DNA of 64,000 nt from Topomyia yanbarensis (taxonomy: Eukaryota > Arthropoda > Insecta > Diptera > Culicidae), in assembly GCF_030247195.1 (NCBI RefSeq), contig NC_080672.1:12958001-13022000 (forward strand). Direction: 5' to 3'. The translations under genes and the position numbers were made by a program. Under the pieces are notes generated by a model. The model was not told the origin of the DNA and made no database searches. It saw only the letters and a list, made by a program, of their open reading frames with translations. Each line of letters opens with the position of its first letter. Within the stretch, counting starts at the first letter, position 1. This document shows, piece after piece, positions 12,978 through 24,366 of this stretch.

Positions 12978-13245
12978 AATTACGGCTGAACTTTATAAGC
13001 TTAGCTCGACTTTGAAATCCTGCACAATCTCACGAATCAGACGCCATTTTGTTTGCTACTAGCGCGGAGCTGCACAAAAAAATAGTTAATTCGCGGAGGC
13101 TGCCTGTGTCTTTCCTTTCCGTTCGGCTACCAATACTAGCATAACCAAAACGAATATTTTGCCTTTCCATCGCCTTCAATCTAGTGGCCAGTGCTAGCAA
13201 ACTTGCATGTTCAGTTTTTCCATAACAACATTCCAACAATATTTT
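12978..13245 (-). pseudogene. Histone H3 relic 1
   Basis: On the minus strand 12978-13043 reads 'RLIREIVQDFKVELSL', a stop, then 'SSAVI', which matches the H3 alpha-2 region ([23 protein letters not shown]). Upstream, in a shifted frame, 'SLRELTIF' and 'ALVANKM' align loosely with H3 'ALREIRRY...LLIRKLP'. The histone-fold C-terminus is missing. At least one nonsense codon and one frameshift make it non-functional. The V in 'REIVQD' and the residues KVEL are shared with relic 2 at 23970-24283, so the two descend from the same divergent H3 copy rather than separately from a standard H3. Confidence 0.6.
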
Positions 13246-13703
13246 CAAAGAATGTTGCAGATTTGAAAAGAAGGAAGGAAAAGATTTTCACAAATTTAAA
13301 TTCTTTTGTTTTATTTGTTAGCGCTGATACTGGCCATGGGATGATGGGGGAACACGTACACTCGTTTTAGTTATGATGGTATTAGCAGCAGAAAGGAATG
13401 GAAAAGCAGTGCACGAAAACGAGCGAGAGAGGGTAACTTAAATTCTCTTTCTTTCTTTCCACACATCGTATTTCTTATATAGCTAGGGTGACCATATCAG
13501 ACGAGTAAAAAACCAGGACAGTCGAAAGGGTACTGATTCCCCCGTTACCTCTCAATCGACATTGCCTTTTCCGCATGTTTTAGGCAGTTAAAAAGTTCTG
13601 GGGTCTGGCAGGCAGAGCTTGCACAGTAAAAAAGTTATGGGAGTCTAGGAGGAAGAGCTCTGCCAGAAAGTCTTTCATCGGAATTTCACAGTGGCAGTTC
13701 TTG

Positions 13704-13904
13704 CTACACCATCATAAGCAAACGTTTAATGCTGAGATGGTCTATGCAGTACCGGCGAGGAGTTTTCTGTACTAAAAACACGACATGGACGTAGATCAGA
13801 AACATCAGTGATCCCAAGTAGCTTCCCTGCGCTATGCCTGGCAATCTCCATTGATAACCATTATCTCTCGACTTGAGAGCTGCAAAACCTACCGTTGTTA
13901 CCAA
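13704..13904 (-). pseudogene. LINE reverse-transcriptase scrap
   Basis: The minus strand shows 'GIAQGSYLGSLMFLIYVHVV', a clear relative of the reverse-transcriptase block GIPQGSxLGPLLFLLYFNDV, followed by a degraded region that should hold the YADD box (here CIDHLS). About 60 codons remain. Jockey-type clades use this exact phrasing. Dead fragment inside the 10.4-kb element. Confidence 0.6.
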
Positions 13905-14027
13905 AAATTTCTCTGTTTAATCGATTGTTATATGAAAACTGGCGGATAGCTTGGTGTAAATAATATCAGTTTGAGCCCGAGCTTGAAAAAATTGACATCC
14001 CTGCGTGAATTTGAAAGAAAACAAAAT

Positions 14028-14333
14028 TCAATTCATGCACGTCACGGTGAAAGAAATGTTTGGTTCGTTTCCCTCGTTTTCGTTCATGCTATTCTCGCTG
14101 TTAATGTTGTATGGGCTTTCACGATTACCTAGTTTGAGTTGCTTGTGGGGCCTACGGTTCACGATCGCGTATCCGTGTTCTTTGTTATTTACTTTAATAT
14201 CGGTGGTGCCGGCAGTTGTTTGGGAAGTAGTAGGCACATCACAATGATCGTTCACGCTGTGCGTACGTTCTGTTGTTCCAGTAATCGTTGATGCCTGAGC
14301 TGCAACTCCGATGGTTTGTGATTTAGCCTTCAA
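14028..14333 (-). other. Unidentified minus-strand ORF interrupted by a foldback element
   Basis: Open frame of about 100 codons, Thr/Ser/Asn-rich with no recognised domain (segments such as TSQTTAGTTDIKVNN). It runs into the foldback element at 14334. On the other side of the foldback (16666-16809, minus) an ORF beginning MKDRLLRVLRCYTRRHT and rich in His/Gln/Ser points toward the same junction. They could be one coding region split by the insertion, but without a clear target duplication the joined frame cannot be proved. Confidence 0.25.
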
Positions 14334-16665
14334 ACTACCAAGCCCTCTTCGATACACCAAAATCGACGTTCAATTGGCCATAACTTTTTTTCTGTTTAAT
14401 CGATTTGGATGCAGTTTTTTGCCAAAGAACCGGAAATTATTCCAATTTTCGAAAATGCTTTAAAAATTGTATTCGGAGCTCCGACCCCGGAGTAAATCCA
14501 GATTGCAGTGGGGTACCAACTTTTGGCCATTTTCAGTTTTTCATAAATATTTTCAAAACAACGCTAGAATTCAACATTTTTCAACAAAAATTTGTTAGAA
14601 ATGACCTTCTTACATAATAATTGCACTTCATATATGAGTAATACGAATTGGCCAGTTCCTGGGAGCGGTTCCCAAAAGTGGCCATTCATGAGCTTACATT
14701 GCATATGCTTTATTACAACAGAAACACTAATTTATTTCAACAAATCTTATCAGATCGTCTACTTAGTATAACAAGCAATTAATTCAATAAAGATTTAATA
14801 TAGATTTGCCACTTTCTGACCAGTTCCGGGAATTCCGGAACATGGTTCCCAGGTCAAATTTTATTTTTATGATAATCATAGCATGCGGCACATCAAAAAA
14901 CATCAACTCGATGATCTATGAAGAATGCAATCATGTATGAAGACATCCGTACACATGCGGACCCATGATGCCCGGTTCCGATAATTCCGGAATACGGTTC
15001 CCAGGACGAATTTTGTTTTTATGATAATCATGGCATGAGGCACAACAAAAAACGTCAAGTCGAAGATCTATGAAGAATGCAATTATATACGAAGGTATCC
15101 TGACACATACGGTCACTTGATGGCCAGTTCCGGAAATTCCGAAATACGGCACATTAAAAATCATCAACTTGATGATCTACGAAGAATACGGCAATAAGGC
15201 ATCGATACAAGCGGACTATAGCAAATCGCATGTGAGTGTGTCATCGCTCCAAATTTGGGCTCCGATCACAACATGTCCCGTATAAACTGAATGTCACTCC
15301 TGAATACCATGTCTACAAACATGTCCAGTATGAATAAGAAAATCGGAGACAAATAATAACTTTATTGTGGCGACTTATACTGTGACATTTTACTTATGAG
15401 TTTCTCATTTGACTTCCCAGCATTGATTATGATCGCTGAGAAATATTTTCCTAAAAAGGCAAATAAAATTAGCACTAAAATGGGGTAAAGATGAGATTGC
15501 AAAGCTGGTGATGAACGATAATTTTTTTCACCACACCAACGGGGAAAAATTATCGTTCATCACGCATATGAAGTTTACCATTGTATGGTATTGGTGATAA
15601 AGGAGTAGAGGGTAAAGCCGGCGCAAAACAAAATGTCAATAATGTGGGTTGAGAGAGGGGTGTGGTGGTAAAAAAATACTATCCAATTCTATTTTATCTC
15701 CTTGTGGTTCGTTGATATTTGCACTCAATCACTGTGTGCGAATTACTGCAAGTACACGAGGATGACTTTTGGACAAGAGAGCGTTAGCTCAAAATCAAAA
15801 AATGCGACCGCGCTATTTTGGGTAAAACTTAAAAAAATAAGTTACGTAACGGAGTGTAGTATCAAGGCTTTGCTTTAAATACATTACAGATCATACAGAA
15901 AAATGTTTCGGCCAAGGAACCGTGTTCCGGAATCCACGGAACCACAACATCAATAGACCGCATGTGTCCGGATGTCTTCATATATGATTGCTTTCCTCGA
16001 ATTGATTTGTTTGGTTATGTTACTCTCCATCAAGTGTCCGTATGTATCCGGTTGCCTTCGTATATGATTGCATTCTTCATAGATCATCGAGTTGATGTTT
16101 TTTGATGTGCCGCATGCCATGATTATCATAAAAAATAAATTTCGTCCTGGGAACCGTGTTCCGGAATTCCCGGAACTGGTCAGAAAGTGGCAAATCTATA
16201 TTAAATCTTTATTGAATTAATTGCTTGTTATACTAAGTAGACGATCTGATAAGATTTGTTGAAATAAATTAGTGTTTCTGTTGTAATAAAGCATATGCAA
16301 TGTAAGCTCATGAATGGCCACTTTTGGGAACCGCTCCCAGGAACTGGCCAATTCGTATTACTCATATATGAAGTGCAATTATTATGTAAGAAGGTCATTT
16401 CTAACAAATTTTTGTTGAAAAATGTTGAATTCTAGCGTTGTTTTGAAAATATTTATGAAAAACTGAAAATGGCCAAAAGTTGGTACCCCACTGCAATCTG
16501 GATTTACTCCGGGGTCGGAGCTCCGAATACAATTTTTAAAGCATTTTCGAAAATTGGAATAATTTTCGGTTCTTTGGCAAAAAACTGCATCCAAATCGAT
16601 TAAACAGAAAAAAAGTTATGGCCAATTGAACGTCGATTTTGGTGTATCGAAGAGGGCTTGGTAGT
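14334..16665. mobile_element. Foldback element, 2.3 kb, with tandem repeats in the arms
   Basis: Long inverted arms begin ACTACCAAGCCCTCTTCG (14334) and end with the complement at 16665. The outer 550-600 bp of each arm match closely. Inward, the left arm holds about three tandem units of roughly 155 bp (starting near 14825, 14970 and 15120, each with TTCCGGAATxCGG and GATGATCTA), mirrored less completely in the right arm near 15900-16150. The loop (about 15240-15850) includes a hairpin at 15507-15573. Tandem repeats within long terminal inverted repeats are the hallmark of Foldback and Galileo-type elements. No transposase; no clean target duplication. Confidence 0.75.
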
Positions 16666-16863
16666 ATGAAAGTTAGTTGATGTTGATGAAGGGCTGTGTG
16701 AATGGTATGCTTGCTGTTGATATTGCTTCGTTAGAGGTTTGTGTACATGGTTTCTCGTAGTGTGTCTTCTTGTATAACAACGTAGGACACGCAGGAGTCT
16801 GTCCTTCATACGTGCACAGCGTGATGTGAGATTTGGTCACGCGTTTTGCTTTGAATTGAAAGT

Positions 16864-17292
16864 TCAGATATGAAGGAATAGGTCACTCGCATTCTCACGA
16901 AATAAAAACCGTTGGAAATACCTAAATTTCCTCCGGGTTTCAAACTTAAAGGATTCCACCGTTACGTATTCCGACATGATGGTTGTAATAAATTTATTAA
17001 TAGTACCTAGGTGTTGATCGTGCAGACGCATATCAATCTTATCATTGTCGATATAAATGGGTATCTTGGTCCTATCATGCTCAACGACGTATTGCATGTT
17101 GTCTTCCATTGCGTAGCTTTCCGTTGTAGCCAAAGTTTTAAATGTTATCAGTAATAAGTGTTCGAGAGTGGACTGTAACTTGGTGACTATTGGCGAACCG
17201 ACGAACTCCGCGAATTTTCTACCAAATAATTCGGAAACCGGATAGAAACACTTGCGTTCAGTTTTAATAATTGTATTCCGTCTATTTACATG
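16864..17292 (-). CDS. Unidentified ORF, about 140 codons
   Basis: A minus-strand frame is open from about 17292 to a stop at 16864. The first ATG in frame is internal (MEDNMQYVV); upstream codons (FYPVSELFGRKFAEF, TLEHLLLITFKTL) read like real protein, so the true start may be in an upstream exon. No domain recognised; there is a mix of acidic and hydrophobic residues (IPIYIDNDKIDMRLHDQHL, FITTIMSEYVTVE). It could be part of a transposon gene carried in the 10.4-kb element or a captured host exon. Open reading length and natural amino-acid composition are the only evidence. Confidence 0.35.
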   Translation of the reverse strand, partial: HVNRRNTIIKTERKCFYPVSELFGRKFAEFVGSPIVTKLQSTLEHLLLITFKTLATTESYAMEDNMQYVVEHDRTKIPIYIDNDKIDMRLHDQHLGTINKFITTIMSEYVTVESFKFETRRKFRYFQRFLFRENASDLFLHI

Positions 17293-18559
17293 ATTAACTT
17301 TGTTTTAATTTACTTCACTCAAATAGCTAATCTTCGACTGCATGTCTTCACACGACGAAAGTACGATACCTTATGCCCTTTATTCTCCAATACAGGTAGC
17401 ATTTTTCTTCCCTTTCGCGCGCTTCGTTTGCGTTGTGTTTGTTACGCTGACGTGGCGCAGCGGTGCGTGTTGCCATATTATCTAGGCAGGCTGTGTTTAA
17501 AAGTTACACACAAAATTTTCATTCGTGACGTTTAAACGGCCCGAACAATAAGTATAGTGAGCTTGTATAACGACGACTTCCGATAGGCTAAACTGCATTT
17601 GCAAATTTGCTGTTGAATTTTGCTGTTGAGTTTCAAACATCTTGAAATGAATGATCGATATCGTATCGATGAAATTAACGGTGCTTTATTGTTCACAATG
17701 GCTTTGGAAGATATTTATTATTCGATTGCTTTGCTTGTTTATAGTACTGGCACGGTACATATAGACAGCAGACTTTAGGTAGAAACGTTCGTTTGATTCA
17801 CTGCACTGTTGACAAGCAGAGCGATTGATTAGGTGCTATTTTTCTTTTTATGGAATGGATTTTCAGTAAGATGAAAAAAAAGCCACTAGCAAGTGTTACC
17901 ATTTGGGCCCTTTACCCCATAGACCAGTTGCAAAAAGCGAGAGCAAAACGCGAGCAAGAGAGTTTGCCATACTGCTGTTCGACACGAACGTAGGCAGTAA
18001 TAGATACGCTATAATACTGCGTATAACAGTTAGGAGGCTTAACCATACTCTCAAATATGTGTCTTGGATAATGAAAGTATATAACGTTTATTTTATATAT
18101 AAATATTTCATATAATGTTTAATGTGATTAGGAGGAAAATTAAAATAAAGCACACGTAAATTATTTTTAAACGGTCTAAATAAATACTTAAGCTTTAATA
18201 TGTAACACATGAACACAAAACATCAAATTACACACACGTTAGGAAAACAGGAAACGCTCGGGATTGGAAAACCATGGGAAAGCAGGAAATAAAGCCAAAC
18301 GGGAGAGGAAAATTGCGAGTGAGAGGGAAGCTACTGGGTTAGGATAGAAAGAATGCGAATCACTTTTGCTAAAGACTTCAAGAAAGGCAGACATCAAAGT
18401 TAAAAAAAGTAAGAAGATAAGACAGTTGGAAATATTTTATACCGTAAGGTTACAGTGGAACAAATAGAGGAGTGATAGAAAGTTAATTAAATAAACCCCG
18501 AGAAGGAATCAGGTATGAAATAAAAATAAGAGCTTCCCAGTAGCAAACCTATAAGATTT
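17293..18559. other. No recognised gene
   Basis: AT-rich sequence within the 10.4-kb element. Short ORFs here have no motif. From 18100 to 18540 it is A-rich on the plus strand. Nothing else stands out. Confidence 0.4.
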
Positions 18560-19165
18560 CCCTCCCTCGTCAATATTATCCGCTTGCAGGACCCATTATA
18601 TTACATTAGATCCTAAAGCCATCGGAGTGGCTTATAGTCCGAGCGTGGTGTCCCTGAACAGCCCGTCGTCGATAGCGGCACCATTATCGCTAAAAGCAAG
18701 TCAAAAGTGCCCGCGAGCTCACTGAACCAGCCACGAGGTTCCATCGAGACCTCCGGGTCATCATCAGGTAGCTGAGTCCAGCCAGAGTGCCCTTGAATCG
18801 CCGGCCTGTCGCCGAAGATCAACCGCAGTGATCGCCTATCGACGCACTCGCCAGAAAGTGGCATCGCTGGTCGCATCGGACCCCGCCACCCAACAGCCCA
18901 CGTGTACCATCGCCACACCAACAGCAGACCATCGCAGCAGCATCCCGTCGTCGTAGCCATCGCCACAGCAGCCGACCGTTTCCCGGTTCGTCCTAGCGTT
19001 CGCCGGCCGGCCTTATATACACCTACACTCACACACAAAAATTGTAAGTTACAATAAATAATTAAAAAAAGTGAAAAGACCGTGTTTGTCTTCTGATTGG
19101 GATAGAGTGACATTGAGCCGACCCTGAAGCCTCCGTGCCTCAAGCTCGAGCTAGCCAAGAAAAGA
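18560..19165 (+). repeat. LTR-like fragment
   Basis: A GC-rich block abruptly embedded in AT-rich DNA, with a TATATA at 19014, an AATAAA signal at 19053 inside CAATAAATAA, and downstream 'GAGCCGACCCTGA', which recurs as 'TAGCCGACCCTGA' near the right end of the probable solo LTR at 38193-39738; both are soon followed by GAGCTAGCC. Promoter and polyadenylation signal close together suggest an LTR R-region. The long minus-strand ORF here (18613-19269) is a by-product of GC-rich sequence. Ends not defined. Confidence 0.35.
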
Positions 19166-21439
19166 GGCCTTCGGAGCCCACCCCAAACGGTCCCCGTGGC
19201 TTGACCAGGGACTAGGGGCAATATAAGCCGCGACCCCTCTGGTCCGGCAAGTAACACAAGAGAACTCAAGTAGAAGCAGAAGCACCAAAATGCCGATGTG
19301 TCTTTTCAGAGGTACCAAAGGGAATTCTTCGAGTCCCGGATTGAATGACGATTTAAGCCAAGGAGAAGCGCTGGTAACCATTGTTTCATCGATATTGACG
19401 AGGTACTCTTGGGAGATTTAAAGAACCATCGAAAGGTACAATTGGGAGATTCGACTATATTAAGTTTTGTTTGTCACATTCCGATTGAGGATGAGTATAC
19501 GTTGCAGTTATGGTTGCAGTCAGTCGTTACTGCGATCTAGAGCATAGTGAAAATCGAAGACTGAATAGATAGAAATATATTAGGCTTACATGAGCATGAG
19601 CATGAGCATGATAACCGTACAATTCGTAGTTGCTACTCCGCGATTGACCAGGACTAGCGAAATTGCACAGAAAATCAACGAATGGAGCCTGGGAGTAGCT
19701 ATGCATTCTCTGTGCAAGTTTCGAGAGTTCCATATTTTTAAAGTCAATAGCAGCGCCGGCCACGTCCTTACGGTCATCGGGGAAGGAAAGGAATGTTAGT
19801 GTAACAAACGTTGTTATGGAGACCGGGTATACCTCTGCATCTCCACGTTTGTCACAGGAAGGAATTTTTGTTAGTAGGATGGGATAAAAAGTTACACAAA
19901 TCAGGATTCACCGTGATAAGCGATACGATCTATGTAACTCTAAGAATTGTTATCATGTGTTTATTGCTCTGGGCAGCCGGCTGCCGAGAATTTGTGATAG
20001 ATTTATCGTTTGTTGATTTAATTCGGAAATTCTCAGTTTGTAAACTTCATTTCCAGACAGCCGGCTGTTAGGAATATCATATACGTTTATTTGAATCGAA
20101 CGGCATGTGAACGATGTTATTACTTCTTGCCTCTCTACACCGGCGAAACACGACAGTTTAAAAGTATTGCATCACTACGCAGAGTTATTAACTTTACTGC
20201 CTTGAGATATTTGACGGCTAATACCTATGTTATCGAAGATCTCGTAATACAAGAATCACTCATCGTGCAAAACCTACGGTATTATTATAAACAATAGAAC
20301 AACTATTTACTGTTTCCTCGCCACGAACAATTGAATAAGATGCCGACTTATATGTCATCAATACTCACGCGCGTTAATATGTAAACCGAAATGTACCCTA
20401 AGCGGTATGAAACAAGCATTATTTAAGCACCTGAAACGACGGACACACAACCGACGACACGCGTACGTTTTCATGCTTGAAATCCTACTATAAATAGAAC
20501 CAAGAATAGCAGTCAAGAAAGACAAAAAGAAAGCAATACACCAATTCAACACAACAATATGCTAACGCCATACAATAGAATAAGAAAAAAAATTAAGAAT
20601 AAACTCCCGTTTCTGTCGCCATCAATCGAGTATAAAACCAATACGCATATGACGACATATGCCTAACATGACAATCAATAAAGCACTATTTAGAGGATCC
20701 GACCAGATGCTCAGTCAAACCTATGCAAACCTCTTAACAAATTTACAACTATACAAAAATGGTCAAAATGCAATGTGTAAAATTCCTCCACTCATTCATG
20801 AGATTCCACAGAAATCAGTCCCAACAAAGCCATGAAAGCTTTTCCATTTTCGTCCCTCCCTAGTCAAATCTTCTTGAAGCATGGAAACCTGTCCAAGGGC
20901 TGAAGATTAATATAACCCTTCAAATTGTGCACCTTTGGTTTTAATGACTCCTTCAATCCGACCGATAAAAAGGCATATCACCAGTTCACAAGGAACAACG
21001 TAATACACAAGTACTATTAAAAATTCCTACACACGGCTTACATATACAAGGTTAGCTTGTTAGAGTGTAAACATTTGACGAGCGGGTGTCATAGAAATTG
21101 TCGGCGAAAACAATTAGATGAAATTCATATATTCTTTGCTGCTAACGGATGATCGGCACCTGGTAGATCACAAGGTAGCTACCCCGATGTCCAAAACCTT
21201 GGGAACAGAAAATTACGGTTAGATATGTTTTCTATGTCAGCAACCCAATTCCCACTTTTCGCTAATAAACACATAGATGCACTGAATATCTACTGTGTCT
21301 AGTGTAATTATGGTGTAATTTACATAATCCATTACACATTATTTTTTCCCCACCGTAAGAGCTTGAATATTGTTAATTATCAACTTTCGAGAAATCCGTT
21401 TGTTTATCTCAACGATTTCTCTGACGTCACCAAAAACTG
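19166..21439. other. No recognised gene; short inverted and direct repeats
   Basis: Contains a run of GAGCAT words near 19592-19610, a pair of CAGCCGGCTG inverted motifs about 75 bp apart (near 19975 and 20058) and many short unconvincing ORFs. A 23-bp sequence at 19568-19590 is repeated exactly at 23714-23736. Nothing here is assigned a function. Confidence 0.35.
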
Positions 21440-21643
21440 TCAATTCGCGGAGTAGCAAGTCTCGTTTCTGTGAGCCGTGTTCCTACATAGCTTGGAAGTT
21501 TTCTCTCTCTCTGCATCATTCAGTGCAAGTTCATTAATGTGAGTTAGCCAATCCCTCGTGGAAGGATTTTCGTCCCAAACTTCAAAAGAGTTTTTAAGCT
21601 GTCGAAACATGTATATACATTCCTTTAAAAAGCCTTGATCCAT
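21440..21643 (-). CDS. Unidentified short ORF
   Basis: From ATG at 21643 to a stop at 21440, about 67 codons: begins MDQGFLKECIYMF, followed by RQLKNSFEVWDENPSTRDWL and HINELALNDAEREK. The composition is protein-like (amphipathic, Trp/Asp/Glu-rich) and not low-complexity, and it recalls the N-terminal part of a retroelement gag, but I cannot name a family. It lies inside the 10.4-kb element just left of element 21929-22675. Confidence 0.3.
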   Translation of the reverse strand: MDQGFLKECIYMFRQLKNSFEVWDENPSTRDWLTHINELALNDAEREKTSKLCRNTAHRNETCYSAN

Positions 21644-21928
21644 CTCGCGAGCTACCAACTCTCATACATGACTCAACAGCCAGCACTACACTCAGTCAAA
21701 ACCACGCGTACATCCAACATCCCATGCGTCAGCTGCTCAGTTAGCCAAACAAACACTAAACTTTGTTCAGTTCAAAGGAATATCAGCTCTATTAGTGCCA
21801 CCCTGTTGACATATACTATCCCACAATGCCGTAAAATCTACGAACATCCAAAATCTCAAAACGAGCAATTCTGTAGATAGATCAAAATAAAAACGACCGC
21901 TTATCTGTAACAAACTAAGATTCGAAGC

Positions 21929-22675
21929 CAGGGACGGATCCAGAACAAAATTGCGGGAGGGGTCCGAAACTTTCTATTTTAAAATCAACATTGTACAATA
22001 CGTAAACGTAAAAACCTCATTTAAGGTTCAAGTTACCTTTTTTAAGCATGTGTTAGAATTGAACGCTTGGTAGTGTGCGTAGGAAAAATTGTCTTCAGCT
22101 TTGCCACCGGATTATCCATTTAAACCTTTTTAAAACTCCAAAATAAGAATATCAGTCGATTTATTAGATCATCACGATTCAATTCATGCAAAATACCTGC
22201 TGGCAAAACCATCGGCTTAGCTAAATGGTGCTTTTGAAAAAGTGGCTGTGGTTTTTTCATTGCGCAGTTGTGTTGCGTACCCCAGCTCGGTGTGGTAGTG
22301 TGATAAAAAATCACAGCCACTTTTTCAAAAGCACCATCCAGCTAAGCCGATGGTTTTTCCAGCAGGTATTTTGCATGAATTGAATCGTGATGATCTAATA
22401 AATCGACTGATATTCTTCTTTTAGAGTTTTGAAAAGGTTTAAATGGATAATCTGGTGGCAAAGCTGAACACAATTTTTCTTACGCATACTACCAAGCCTT
22501 GAGGTAACTTGAGCCTTAATGAAATTCAGTAGTGGTCGTCGCATTTAGTTTTAAAAAGATTTTAAGTTTGAAACCGATAAAAAATTCAGACCAATTCAAA
22601 ATTTCTCAACAAGTTGAAAATTTTCGGGAGGAATCCGGACCCCTAGGATCCCCCCCCCCCCTAAACCCGCCATTG
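21929..22675. mobile_element. Palindromic hAT-like element, 747 bp, nested
   Basis: Begins CAGGGACGGATCC and ends CCCGCCATTG, with identical 8-bp TTCGAAGC on both sides (21921-21928 and 22676-22683). Most of it is a foldback: the arms around 22090-22245 and 22305-22480 match closely (TGGTGCTTTTGAAAAAGTGG and complement). A run of C precedes the right terminus. Non-coding. Confidence 0.85.
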
Positions 22676-22996
22676 TTCGAAGCCAATGAACCACTGCATG
22701 CAAACCAGGTGACAAAAGATGTAAGACGAAAATAGTTAACCATCGACACTTCAGAAATAATCGCACAAACACTATCACTTCGTTTTCGCAATTATCCATC
22801 CACATTACGTATCTGTGGGTCTAATAGAAGTAGGAATATGTAATTCAATATTTCACACACGTTTATAAAGCCTCTCAGTACTTGCATGCGAATTAGTGGT
22901 ATAAGCTGTAGCAAAATAAGCCGTCACGCACGCTCTCTGAGCCCGATCGGAACGACCCCCGCCGCACTCCCCGTCAGCCACTAATGTTGTATATGT

Positions 22997-23231
22997 CTCG
23001 ACGAACATATGACTACGGCCCAAAAGCCAACCGTCAAAATCCACCCCGAATGGAAATTCCAGACGAACCGTTACTAGTCGAATACAGTTCACAACAGTTT
23101 ATGAAAGAGAAAACTTTTCTCTTTCGTTTACTACCAACATCTGTGATTGGCGTGCAACGGTTTGTCCGGAATCCCCACTCAAAGCGGACTGTGACAGCCG
23201 GCCTCCAGGCCGCAATCATATGTTTGTCGAG
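22997..23231. mobile_element. MITE with CTCGACAAACATATG ends and 4-bp duplication, copy A
   Basis: Terminal inverted repeat CTCGACGAACATATGACTACGG / complement, 235 bp, flanked by ATGT (22993-22996 and 23232-23235). Centre contains GAGAAAACTTTTCTC, a small palindrome. A second copy with a different duplication is at 40541-40774, which confirms the boundaries. Confidence 0.8.
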
Positions 23232-23969
23232 ATGTGAATCGTGGGCTCTGCTACTGTGAACACTATGGCGTCGACCCGTTGTGCTTCTGGATTGTTTACA
23301 TACCTCTGGCCGCCAACACCAGCAAACCGTGTGCTCTGCCACATCTATATATACCTCATTGGTCAGCCACCGCTGCTCGGCTATTCACAGAATTTCCAAA
23401 GAACAACCGATCAGCAACAGCCAACAAAGAGCGATACAAGCGCCATACAGGCCAAACCGGCCACGCAAAGCAACACTACGCAACAAAGCTCATCTAGCTC
23501 ACACAATCTTGAAATCAGCTACACAACTATTGATACCAGCCATTCCCTGCACAGAATATTTCTGTGCCTAGTGTATGGTTTGAAGGTGCGGTAGGAGTCA
23601 TTTTGTTTTCATCCAAACAAAAATCATTAGAATCATCAAATCGATCAACAGATTTGATAACAGAAGGAAAGATAGAAAAGAATGATACAACCCACATATG
23701 CTTTCTCACACTTGATAGAAATATATTAGGCTTACAAGAGAAAAACCAGGACAAATCAAGCATTTTCCTCGACTGCCCAGGACACCATGACAGACAATGC
23801 AAAACCAGGACATGTCCTGGGAAACCAGGACGTATGGTCACCCTATATATAGCTTTCTGAAAATTATTTGTTATACACCATAAAATGTAAATTTCAGTTT
23901 AACTCTTATTAGAACACAATTAATTGCTCCTGTAAAGAACCGATTATTGTTTTATTGCGGGAGCATAAT

Positions 23970-24283
23970 TCAGACGCACTCCCCGCGGACACGGTGAGCC
24001 AGTTTAATGTATTTGGCCTGAAAGTTATGCGCTTGGTGCACTATTTTGCATCCTCGAACAAACCGACCAAGTAGGCATCGTTGGCTTCTCGGGGTATCAT
24101 TACGACTGAGCTTTGTAAGCGTAGCTCGACTTTGCAGTCCTGTACAATCTCACGAACCAGGCGCTGGAACGATAGCCTACTCTGTTGCCCTTTAGTTGGG
24201 GCGAAATTCTTGCAGGGCGACAGTTCCTGATCGGGTTGCGATGAGTCACCAGTAGCTGGGGCACTTTTTCCGACCGTCGTCAT
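23970..24283 (-). pseudogene. Histone H3 relic 2 with retained promoter
   Basis: Reads from ATG at 24283: '[12 protein letters not shown]' (H3 KSAPATGG), then about 30 residues in a shifted frame whose DNA (GAACTGTCGCCCTGC) still matches the H3 GTVAL codons, then back in frame '[17 protein letters not shown]', 'LQSSVVM', '[14 protein letters not shown]', then a stop/frameshift and 'TKRITF', and finally 'AKYIKLAHRVRGE' with a stop at 23970-23972. So it spans almost the whole H3 core, but the N-terminal 20-odd residues are gone and paired indels replace alpha-N. It cannot make a normal nucleosomal H3. It lies just right of the 10.4-kb element, with relic 1 just left of it. A centromeric variant was considered and rejected: the loop and LFED region are H3-like and the frame is broken. 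Confidence 0.75.
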
Positions 24284-24366
24284 CGCCAACTGCTATCCTT
24301 CGGTGGACTGGCTGCTTGCTAGTACTTGAACGAATACGAATGATGAGAAAAACCGGCCGACAGATA

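Larger units (their letters stand above)
13484..23845. mobile_element. 10.36-kb element with hAT-type ends (TAGGGTGACCATA), composite
   Basis: Terminal inverted repeat TAGGGTGACCATA at 13484 and its complement ending at 23845, flanked by identical 8-bp TATATAGC (13476-13483 and 23846-23853). Subterminal CCAGGAC words occur once at the left end and four or more times, in both orientations, in the last 120 bp at the right, like transposase-binding repeats of hAT elements. Inside are a LINE reverse-transcriptase scrap, a foldback element, an LTR-like fragment, a palindromic hAT-like element, a 4-bp-duplication MITE and unidentified ORFs. No hAT transposase was recognised, so it is either non-autonomous or a small element enlarged by later insertions. 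Confidence 0.7.

Noticed and set aside
14825..15230. CRISPR-like array
   Set aside because: About 155-bp units without short spacers; they are tandem repeats in the arm of a foldback element.
18613..19269. Long minus-strand ORF (218 codons)
   Set aside because: Lies in a GC-rich LTR-like block; no domain, odd composition (Trp/Gly/Arg/Leu), and promoter and polyA signals on the opposite strand explain the region better.
23234..23594. Three overlapping plus-strand ORFs
   Set aside because: Three frames open at once in one stretch, no motif in any; typical of stop-poor sequence.
23970..24283. Centromeric histone variant (CENP-A/CID) rather than H3
   Set aside because: Core residues ([15 protein letters not shown]) follow canonical H3; the unusual N-terminal part is explained by paired frameshifts visible in the DNA, and the C-terminal part is out of frame.
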